A DNA stretch of 64,000 nt from Auriscalpium vulgare (lineage: Eukaryota > Basidiomycota > Agaricomycetes > Russulales > Auriscalpiaceae). A model generated the notes under the pieces. It was not told where the DNA came from. It was given only the letters and a program-made list of their open reading frames with translations, and ran no database searches. Both the position numbers and the translations under genes were made by a program. The stretch lies in NCBI GenBank assembly GCA_019915015.1, contig JAHBBC010000001.1:2356001-2420000 (forward strand). Reading direction: 5' to 3'. Positions 56,385 through 64,000 of the stretch are shown here, piece by piece (the stretch's first letter is position 1; the number at the start of each line of letters is the position of its first letter).

Positions 56385-56537
56385 ATGAGCACCGACGCCA
56401 CACGCTTCCCCAATTCTCGCCACGATGAATTGCGAATCGAAGGACTTGCACATAGTGCTGACGACCACGCAGGGAAAGATTCTGAGCAGTCCAGCATCGA
56501 GTCCACGCTAGCATACCAGTCCTTGCACAGGAGGTAG
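56385..56537 (+). CDS. Possible small ORF, 50 aa
   Basis: A short hydrophilic, Ser/Asp/His-rich frame starting MSTDATRFPNSRHDELRIEG and ending QSLHRR. It lies in the gap upstream of the taspase gene on the opposite strand. It has no recognised homology, and an intron extending it cannot be ruled out. Only the open frame with a proper ATG supports it. Confidence 0.2.
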   Translation: MSTDATRFPNSRHDELRIEGLAHSADDHAGKDSEQSSIESTLAYQSLHRR

Positions 56538-56544
56538 CCCTAAG

Positions 56545-56856
56545 CTATATAGGCACGTCGGCTCGGCTCCTCATATTCGCCTTCATCCTCTTGTCACTCC
56601 TCGATCTTGTCACTCCTCGAGTAGAGGCAACGCTTCCTCTGTCCTGCTGGCTCCTCTGTTCCCTCCGCGGCGCGTTGTGATCCAACTCCACAAACTGCAG
56701 AGGCCGAACAAATTCGACGTGGTGAACTTGCTGCCGGGCCCGCCGTTTGCAGTATTCGTTGTAATCATCAATCTTCTCAGCGATCAGGGCGAAGACCGCG
56801 AGCATGGCGACCAATGCGACCGTGAAGATGATTATCGACCAGAAAGCCGTCCGCAT
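56545..56856 (-). CDS. Small single-span membrane protein
   Basis: A 103-residue frame that starts MRTAFWSIIIFTVALVAMLA and continues VFALIAEKIDDYNEYCKRRA, giving a clear N-terminal transmembrane helix followed by a basic cytoplasmic tail rich in Arg, Gln and Ser. Its 5' end overlaps by 25 nt the end of another small frame (56832-57002) in a different phase. The composition is protein-like, as the helix and its positive flank are well formed. The two frames together look like one N-terminal domain plus membrane anchor broken by a one-base phase change, or a bicistronic pair. I do not recognise the family. Confidence 0.45.
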   Translation of the reverse strand: MRTAFWSIIIFTVALVAMLAVFALIAEKIDDYNEYCKRRARQQVHHVEFVRPLQFVELDHNAPRREQRSQQDRGSVASTRGVTRSRSDKRMKANMRSRADVPI

Positions 56857-57002
56857 GTATGAAGGATTTCCTTCGCAAGTTGCAGGGGGACTCCGTACCA
56901 GGGCACTGATTCGCTGGCCGGTTCAACGGGCTCAGCGCGGGCACATGTCGTGGCACTGGGAAGCAAGGCAGTGATGGCTGCAGTGACGTTGAGAGCAGGC
57001 AT
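56832..57002 (-). CDS. Small upstream ORF overlapping the membrane protein
   Basis: A 56-residue frame beginning MPALNVTAAITALLPSATTC and continuing ARAEPVEPASESVPWYGVPL before it stops at 56832. It has the better promoter of the two overlapping frames: TATAAAGG on the minus strand at 57083-57090 lies about 85 bp before the ATG. It probably represents the true start of the small membrane-protein gene, with either an unrecognised intron, a frameshift or a sequence error joining it to the frame that starts at 56856. Confidence 0.4.
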   Translation of the reverse strand: MPALNVTAAITALLPSATTCARAEPVEPASESVPWYGVPLQLAKEILHTCGRLSGR

Positions 57003-57082
57003 GAGTGAGGGTAGTGGGTAGTAGTGAAAGCACTTGTGGGCTGCGGGTAGGATAGGATGAGAGTTGCCGTGATATTGGTCGA

Positions 57083-57090
57083 CCTTTATA
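57083..57090 (-). promoter_or_regulatory. TATA box of the small-ORF pair
   Basis: TATAAAGG on the minus strand lies about 80 bp before the ATG at 57002. Confidence 0.5.
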
Positions 57091-57361
57091 GGGTGCCGCG
57101 AATAGCGGTGTGCAATAGGGGGCGAGGCTACTATACTGCAGTGCACAACGTTAGCCAAAGCTCTGACCTCGCATCGGACAAAAAAGACACAGCCCGAGAA
57201 CAAGGCGAACAAGAAGACAACAATTGATGATACGCTGCGCCGTTCAGTGATACGTATCGACAGAACCCACCTTCAACATAATTGCGCAGGGCCTCTCCGC
57301 GGCAGGGCACTACTAAGGTAGCGGGAATACCTCCGGTCGGAGGATCAAGCACACGCCGACA

Positions 57362-58861
57362 CTACACGACTCTAGCCAAATCAAACCTCCCGTCGCCCCC
57401 CTTCACTGCCACACCCTTCTCGGTGACAATAGCAGTGATCAGTTCTGCTGGAGTCACATCAAAGCTAGGGTTGTAGATGCCGTCAAGGTCGTCAGGCGTG
57501 ATTTGAACAACTGCCTGCGCTTTATTGCCTTGCGCGTCGACTGACGGAGGGTACAGCGCCCCACGCACGAGGGTCGCCTCTAATGGCGGCCTGTGTTCAA
57601 TAGGGATACTGATGCCCCGTTGAGTATTCGAGACGAAGTGAACTGGGCGACGTCTCACCTAGAACCATCAACAATGTCCACGTCAACGGTCGTGATCGGC
57701 GCAACAACGATGAAGGGAATCTTGTGTCGTGCAGCAAGGACGGCCGCTTGGTAGGTTCCGATCTGGGATGAGATCAGCTCTGACAATTCCACCGGTACTT
57801 CTCGGCGCGGTACGCACTTTGTTAGCAGTGTCTCCATTCCGAGCTATTCTGTCGGCGCCGACCGCTGAATAACGACATAAGTTTCATGCGTCGTACTATC
57901 GAGGAACTTAGCACCCACCAATTCCATGTATTTTGTGGTGCTGGAAAAGAGATCCAATCATTGTGTCAACAATCATCGTAGACGGTATTTTGAGCGTCTT
58001 GAGCTCGAGAGCAGTTAAGCTAGGTATCAGATTGTTGTGAGTCCGCGATGAGAGGCACACGTTGTATTCTACTTACCGAGAGCCCTGGTGGTAGGGGGCA
58101 GTCTGCGCATAGTATGCGCGGTCGAGCTTGCCAGTTTCGTGCAGGTATGTGATGAGCCCAAGGGCAGTTCCATATCCCTGAAACGCATCTGAGCGAGCAT
58201 TCAATATAGATAGAGGACTGAACTACGTACCGATGTCGCCAATGAGCCCGTGTTGCAGACAGTCAACACGTTCAGGTTCTGTCCGTCTCCACCAGCTTTC
58301 TTCACCTCCTCAATCAGCCACTCCCCTCCCCACTTCGCCATCTCACGGTTCCTCCCAACGTCCTCTTCTGCGACTTCCTTTCCGTCCTTTACCAACGCCT
58401 CCGCGATCTCGCGCGCGTCCTTGCCGGCGTCGAATCCCGCTTGCAGCGTCCTGGTCAGGCGGCGCGTCGCATTGCCCAAGTTAACGGCAGTTGGGCGCGA
58501 AGTGTATAGGAAGTCGAGTATGGGAGTGACGTGTCCTTGAAGCTCAGTGGGAGAGGAGAGGAAGGCGGGCGGAGGTACGGCTCGGAGGGCACGGGAGAGG
58601 TATTGCGAGAAGGTCAGCGCAGCGAGCGAGGCAATAGCCGGAGCTCCTCGTATCTGTAAATCGACGTCCTCAGTCAGTCCTCAGTTGGCAAACAGATACG
58701 CTGTAACCATGCGAACAAATGCACACCTTCATGGTTTTTATAGCATCATGCGCTTGCTCTATGGTATCGATCTCGAGCCATTCCGTGGTATGCGGCAGCA
58801 GCAGCTGGTTGATGATCTCTATCTTGTCTTCAGACAGCCGTATTGAGGTAAGTGCTGTCAT
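57362..58861 (-). CDS. MRI1: Methylthioribose-1-phosphate isomerase
   Basis: Methionine-salvage enzyme converting methylthioribose-1-phosphate to methylthioribulose-1-phosphate, related to eIF2B-alpha. The start at 58861 gives MTALTSIRLSEDKIEIINQL and PHTTEWLEIDTIEQAHDAIK. After an intron RGAPAIASLAALTFSQYLS is seen, then DFLYTSRPTAVNLGNATRRL. The catalytic Cys lies in NVLTVCNTGSLATSGYGTAL and the catalytic Asp in ADRIARNGDTANK. Substrate-loop and end segments are KIPFIVVAPITTVDVDIVDG, GISIPIEHRPPLEATL and IYNPSFDVTPAELITAIVTE, ending FDLARVV at 57362. All catalytic features are intact, with about seven introns. It shares a 236-bp divergent gap with the bZIP gene. Confidence 0.93.
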
Positions 58862-59097
58862 ATTGGCCACTCGCAGTGGGTGTGAGGAGGAAACCCGAAA
58901 ATAAGCAGTCGGCCGACATCGATGAGTGCAAAATTGCGCCTTCAACTTGGAAGCTTCTGTTGCGGAGGCAAATGTGGGACCCCGTACCAGGGTTAGGAGT
59001 AAAGTTCAAATACGAATTTGATGTCGAATTTGACTTGACTCCTCCCGACTCCTACTGCTCTGTTCGCACTGGCTTCAAGGACGATTGCGAGTCGAAG

Positions 59098-59798
59098 ATG
59101 ACGCGGGGTAGAAAGAAGGATATGACGATCCAGCCTTCGCGATCCTTGGCCGTACAGCGTGCCTACCGTGATCGCAAGGCGAAGTACGTCGAAGACCTGG
59201 AAGCACGGTGTCAGAAAGCAGAGGCGGAGAACGAGCGACTGCGAGTGGAACTCGCACGCGCTCTGGCAAGTTCGCATAGTTTGAGCTATATGCATGAAAT
59301 GGTAAGGATTCATAGGAGGCCCGTTACCGCGCTGTTTTGACCTAAGTTATGCAGGGCCAACAGTGCACAGATCTCATGCAGAACCTAGCTCGAACACAAG
59401 AATCACTCGCTAGATTCCAGGAATTGACGGCTAAGCAGGGGTGAGTATGCTTCGTGCCCCAACCGCCAGCTGAGTATCTGACTGGTGAGTACAGGATGCC
59501 TTCGACGGCAGAACTCGACATAGCCGCGGTCTTGACTCACGTCTTGCGACAAGCACCAAGTGCTGACATTCACAACGCCGGGGAAGCCAGCCGGGAGCCG
59601 ACTTCAGGCGAGCCGCCTGCCATCTATCCAGCCGTATCCGCCGTATCTGATGCGGATGAAGAGGACAAGGATTGTTGTGGAGGATTCATCGATTGCACCA
59701 ATCTTCTCGACACGGAACAACCCATAGAGCAACAACCCGATCATGTTGAAGTGATTTCTCGGACGCTGGGTCATCGTTCTACTTTAATCAATTCCTAA
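59098..59798 (+). CDS. Yap-like bZIP transcription factor
   Basis: Nuclear leucine-zipper regulator. The start at 59098 gives MTRGRKKDMTIQ, then the basic region SRSLAVQRAYRDRKAKYVED, which fits the Yap pattern QRA(F/Y)R(D/E)RK, with the zipper LEARCQKAEAENERLRVELA. Short exons add DLMQNLARTQESLARFQELT and then, from about 59495, MPSTAELDIAAVLTHVLRQA. The acidic C-terminal region carries DEEDKDCCGGFIDCTN with three close cysteines, then ends TLGHRSTLINS. Cys clusters are how Yap1 and Yap8 sense oxidants or arsenite. The gene is immediately followed, tail to tail with only 49 bp between, by the ACR3 arsenite exporter. Together this suggests an ARR1/YAP8-like role, which is inference. Confidence 0.85.
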
Positions 59799-59847
59799 GC
59801 ACGTATCGTCGTTACTCCATCATGTACACAATCCTTCTCATGAGACC

Positions 59848-61239
59848 CTACACCTTTATTTTCTCATCTCCTTCACATGCAGATAGCTCGTCGTTATCGC
59901 AGAGTCTTCTCCACGAGAGTTTGCGTTCGAGGTAAAGAGCGACCCAAGTTAACGAAAGAAGGACCGGTACTTCGACCAGAGGGCCAATGGTCGCTGCGAG
60001 AGCCTGGTCGGAGCCAACGCCATACACAGAAATTGCAATGGCGATGGCAAGTTCCTGCAGAAGAAATATTATTCGCGAAGAAACATGAGCAACAGACATC
60101 TAACTCACGAAATTATTACTGCCCGCGGTAAAGCTGTGGACGACAGCCATTTGATATCCCCCGAACCCGCATGGTCGACGCTGGTGGATTTGATATATCA
60201 TCCAAAACGCCAGCGTCCACATGATGACAAAGTAGAGGATCAGCGGCACAAACACACGGAACACGGGGCCGAGGTTATGGACGATGTGGTGACCTTGGTA
60301 GGCGAAAAGAACGATGATGGTGTAGAGAAGGCCGATGAGGGACAGGAGCCCGAAGACAGGCGCGAAATTGCGCTCCAAGAAGTCCTTGCTGGTAAGCATC
60401 CACACAGCATATCTCGTTGCGATGCCGGCGGCGAGTGGAATACCGAGATACTGCAAAAAAAACTCAGTAACAGGACCAAAACCCAGTGTGGGACGTACGA
60501 TCAACACGGCGATCGCAACGTTGCCATACGATACATGGATGGAGGGCTGTCCTTGCCCCCCGATGACGTTGATGAACAAAATAGCATACGGCGAATAAAG
60601 GATAATTTGCAGGATGGAGTTGATTACGACCAGGATCGCGCAGTAGTTCGCATCTCCCCCGGCCAACTCGTTCCAAATCATGACCATCGCGATGCACCTG
60701 GCGAGCCCGACCATGATCACACCCACGCGGTACGTTGGTAGATCTGGTAACGATGCCCATGCCACGCCAAGCATGACCAGTGGACCGACGATCCAATTGA
60801 GGCCGACAGAGATCAAGACGTGTGCCAAGAGGCGTCGCGAAAACACGATGGACGGCAGCGTTTCGTACTGGACCTTCGTGAGAATCGGCCACATCATTGC
60901 AAGGAGTCCAACGGATATAGCTGCATGCTTGTCAGTTGAAGGCTTTATATCACAAAGTGATGTGCGAGGACTTACGGACTGATACGCCGTGGAAACGCAC
61001 AGTGTCGAAGGTCTGTTGAACGTTGTGTGCGAAGTTGCCTATGATGACTCCAATGACCATGGCAAACAGGATCATCGGCGTGAGAAGGCGATTTGAGACG
61101 CTTAGTTTCTGCACCAAGCCTGTCAAAGTATTCAGCGTTGTAGCGCAAGTTAACGACACACAAACACACCTCGTTCATTACCAACCACCACAGCCGCCTC
61201 GGGTGCGACTGCATTATTGCTGGCGATAATTTCAGGCAT
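59848..61239 (-). CDS. ACR3: Arsenite efflux permease ACR3
   Basis: Plasma-membrane exporter of As(III) and probably Sb(III), of the BART superfamily with ten helices. The start at 61239 gives [20 protein letters not shown], then [20 protein letters not shown] and [16 protein letters not shown]. The long exon has [38 protein letters not shown] and [20 protein letters not shown], which holds the conserved Cys and the WNELAGGD motif needed for transport. Further blocks are [39 protein letters not shown] and [20 protein letters not shown]. It closes [20 protein letters not shown] and ends CEGDEKIKV at 59848. The sequence is complete. Its convergent bZIP neighbour is the likely regulator. Confidence 0.93.
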
Positions 61240-62041
61240 GGTCAATGACAGTTAAAACGATGGCTTGCCGTGAGCGTCGCATCTATAAATTCTTCTTTCG
61301 ATTTGTTATTCGTCAGATTCGGCAAAGTCCGGAGCCAATCTTCCGGGACCTCATGAAGCACAGTCGATACTGAGCAGGTAGCACGGTCAGCTAGTCGCGG
61401 CAATAGCGAGACTAGAACATGCAAGAAGTGCCGAACTTCGCGAAGCGTGTTAATATTATGGGTTCGCAAGTGACGTCCGTGATCGAACAGGTCGCACGTT
61501 CAAGGCGCTAGCCTCCGCACCGACGACATTGAGGTAGGCGAAGCGGACTTACTGCGCTTAATGAAGACGAGAGTTCGCGAAGCACTTCGGGAGAAAGAGT
61601 ACAACTGTTATCAGCAGCGACGTTTAGAATCACATCGATACGCAGGAAGCCACAGCGAAGCCAGTCGGGCACCAGTGGAATGAGCTGCTCGATACGCGAC
61701 GAGTCGCATCCGCATACCTTTCGGGGTTCCTCGTCTAGTGGTCACTGCCTCCGAGGAGGTCCGGCTGATAGCTATCAGAGTATGAAATATGCCGACGTGA
61801 AACTCGAGTCACCAATGCGAGCCGTCAGATTGTCTGTCAAGAGCAAGTATAGCCCAAAGGACACCAGTTGGGATCATTACACGCAAGCTGCGGCGCGTGC
61901 CAGCTGCCGCTCGTAAGTAGAGTGGTTTGTTAATGCTTCCACATACAATCAAAGAGAATTGGCCTATGTGAACCGATTTCAGTCCAGCGCAGAGGATGGC
62001 CTGGCAAACTCACTGTAGATTAAAACTTCCCGTGCAATTAA
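61240..62041. promoter_or_regulatory. ACR3 upstream region
   Basis: About 800 bp between the ACR3 start and the end of the XRCC4/PAXX-like gene. It contains TTAATATTA at 61450-61458 and TGACGTCC at 61471, which are weak look-alikes of Yap8-type and CRE-type sites about 210-230 bp before the ACR3 ATG. Short frames here (for example 61680-61916) are not convincing. Confidence 0.45.
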
Positions 62042-63292
62042 TCAATCGCTGTCGCTCGCAAATTCCACAGCCTGCACTCTGCGCGCCTTCTGGTTGGGAT
62101 TCGCCAGTGACGCACCTGGTCGGCGCTGCACTGCGGCGGGCATTGCCGCACCTAACACCGCAACCAACGAGACCGTCAATTTACGAGCACATACATGAGA
62201 CGAGCAACGTACGGCTGCGCAAGCCATCGATGCTCCCTCCATCCAGCCCCGTCTTCGTTGTGAGCTCTCTCTCCTTCTCCGCCGCCTGCGCAAGCTGCGC
62301 TTTGAGCGCCCGCACTTCCGCGAGAGCAGCAAGCTCCCGGTCCGTTGGCTCACCCTTCATGTCAGCGGGCGCGGTTTTCGCTTTCCCATGCGACGCGGAC
62401 TTCGGTGGCGCTTTGCGAGAGGAGGCTGTTCCCTTTTTGCGCTGCGAAGGCGGAACGAGTTCGTCCTCAGAGGATACGACGTCTATCTCTTTGCCCTTGG
62501 AGGGCTTGTTTTTCTTCGGGGGTCGAAAGGCTGGGGAGTCGTCTACGTCGGGCTCGACGTCGGGAGATGCAGAAATCCTACGCTTCGATGATGTGTCTGG
62601 GGCCGGCACTGATGGCTACGCTGTGAAGTTACTAGATGGATGAAGGATCGGAACAACGCACGTCGGGAGGTGCCGGCTTCAGCATTTTGGGACAGAAAGC
62701 GACAGTCACGGCTCTGCGCGTCGCGAGCAATCTGACGCAGAGCAGGCCCCCGTCAGTTTACATTCTACATTCACATTCTCTGTGTACGTACCAGCAAGAA
62801 TTGATGGGCGGCGAACTCGGCAGCTGCCTGGGTGCTCATCTCCCGCAGGTCAACGTGGAGCGGCTTCTTCGCTTTGGGACCGAGTGTGAGCTGCAGGTCC
62901 TGAGTATCAACCGTCACGAGGAAGCCACGGGGCGCACCTTCATATCGTCACCGTAGTCGATCGAGATGTCGTGGCGAACGATGGTGTCTGCTAACCGCAG
63001 TGCAAACGCCGCGAGCATCTTGGGCGACGTGTGGCTGCCCTACGCAGCGGCTTGAATGAACGTGGCCGCTGAACAGGAATGTGACACGCACTGCGATGGC
63101 CTGCACGTCTGACTCGTTCCAACTGCCTTTCCACCAGCGCGCGCGGGCGGCGCCGCTGGTGAGTCCGACATGTATGTCCCAGGTGTCGAGGTTCTCTGCG
63201 AGTGTAGAGAGCACAACGAAGTCTCTTGACTTTGTGTTGACGAGTTGCACGAGGCCATGGAGAGGCGTCAGATGAGAGACGAGAGAGGCCAT
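62042..63292 (-). CDS. XRCC4/PAXX-like putative end-joining factor
   Basis: Tentative member of the XRCC4-PAXX-XLF superfamily. The start at 63292 gives MASLVSHLTPLHGLVQLVNT, then DFVVLSTLAENLDTWDIHVG and ARARWWKGSWNESDVQ, a head-domain-like beta pattern with a Trp-rich strand. The next exon reads MLAAFALRLADTIVRHDISI and then DLQLTLGPKAKKPLHVDLRE, after which a helix AAAEFAAHQFLL begins. The C-terminal part is basic and disordered (RRISASPDVEPDVDDSPAF, PPKKNKPSKGKEID), has a coiled coil ELAALAEVRALKAQLAQAAE, and ends VQAVEFASDSD at 62042. Two junctions are uncertain: a 38-nt intron at 62900-62937, and the join near 62600-62710 whose phases do not agree. The gene is likely real; family and model are not settled. 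Confidence 0.5.
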
Positions 63293-64000
63293 GCACGCGG
63301 TGGTCGTGGTCCAAGTCGCGTGTGGCGCGCATGTGGCCGCGGACAGGAGGTACCGGTCCTGGCGCTCATCGCCGGGCACATGTCGCTCGAGTCAGGGACT
63401 CGGACCTCGCGACGTCGCCGAGTCAACAACGCGGTGGACTGCGCAAGCTATTCGCTGCTGCCGAGGCCACAGAGTGCGGAAGGCGTGTTCCGCTTCGAGT
63501 GGCCAGCCGTGGGAACCGGGGGCTGTTATATAACTCGGATCGATTGTCAGGAAAACTGCACAAGGAGCTCCTTCGCCCGTCTGCCGCCCTCGCCCCAGCC
63601 CTTCCGCAACTTATGATATTCTCTGCACCCTGGTGTGTATCCTCTCGCTGCCCGCTCTCCTCGCCTGCTCATCGTGTTTCCAGCGTACCACATCAGATTG
63701 TCAACATTCTCTTCGGACCGCTTGCCTTCCTCCTCGTCGACACCGACCGTCCTCCTTAGTGCTTGCTACATCTAGCTCAGCACCTGGCCACCCCCGTCTG
63801 TCTCATGGGATAAATCATCTGCCGTCCGCCCAGAAACAGGTTTTGCCTGCTTCGACCTTCGCACCCGAATAGAGAACATAGAACAAAGCAAACAAAATCC
63901 TACGTCGTTGTCTTTCCGCCCCCGTCACTCTCCTCGATACCCTAATACCGGACGAACATGATGCACGCCCTCAAGCCATCGTCATTGTTCCGCCCCTCTA
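63293..64000. other. Right-end region with TATA and a possible gene start
   Basis: A TATATAA lies at 63527-63533. Pyrimidine-rich sequence follows, with a possible short first exon at the ATG 63614 and a second candidate at 63958, where MMHALKPSSLFRPS runs off the window. Nothing allows a choice, and no family is recognisable. Confidence 0.3.

Noticed and set aside
61480..61790. Possible tRNA around GTTCAAGGC and TCCTCGTCTAGTGG near 61490 and 61727
   Set aside because: The pieces do not combine into a cloverleaf: the T-stem does not pair and no acceptor stem is present.

Overview
The window is nuclear DNA from a filamentous basidiomycete, most likely a wood-decay agaricomycete of polypore type. 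The reasons are compact genes broken by many 45-65 nt introns, a secreted multicopper laccase, a basidiomycete-style microsomal P450, Zn2Cys6 and bZIP regulators, a Pleurotus-type I9 proteinase inhibitor and short, often bidirectional intergenic gaps. Introns here were placed by eye from GT/AG (twice GC/AG) signals and family conservation, so exon edges are approximate.

Layout, left to right. 0.1-9.3 kb: Zn2Cys6 regulator (-), meiotic recombination factor MND1 (-), I9 proteinase inhibitor (+), Ssu1/TDT sulfite-efflux-type transporter (-), and an orphan protein (+) with a perfect three-unit heat-shock element. 9.7-23.7 kb: type II phosphatidylinositol 4-kinase LSB6 (+), Tat-SF1/CUS2 splicing factor (-), a small membrane protein (+), complex I 21-kDa-type subunit (-), UPF0643-like protein (+), SNAPC3-like snRNA transcription factor (-) and an AT-hook low-complexity protein (+). 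23.7-27.5 kb is a gene-poor island with a 35-bp minisatellite. 27.5-43 kb: laccase (+), PrpD/2-methylcitrate dehydratase (-), RNase H2 subunit B (-), MFS monocarboxylate-type porter (+), mitochondrial-type PP2C phosphatase (-), P450 (-) and TFIIH subunit TFB4 (+). 43.8-54.1 kb: chromatin remodeler CHD1 (+), BTB protein (-), splicing factor SLU7 (+) and a membrane/coiled-coil protein (+). 54.7-63.3 kb: taspase/asparaginase-family Ntn hydrolase (-), tiny membrane ORFs (-), methylthioribose-1-phosphate isomerase MRI1 (-), a Yap-like bZIP (+) next to an ACR3 arsenite exporter (-), and an XRCC4/PAXX-like protein (-).

Most genes are single-copy housekeeping functions in nucleic-acid metabolism: transcription (SNAPC3, TFB4, CHD1), splicing (CUS2, SLU7) and genome maintenance (MND1, RNase H2B, possibly an end-joining factor). 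They are interspersed with environment-facing genes (laccase, P450, SSU1, ACR3, MFS). The best candidate for a functional unit is the bZIP-ACR3 pair, which resembles the yeast ARR1-ARR3 arsenic module. Other points of interest are the heat-shock element before an orphan gene, the XRCC4/PAXX-like protein, two GC-AG introns, a 15-nt microexon with an ATG-only first exon in MND1, and a pair of overlapping tiny ORFs.
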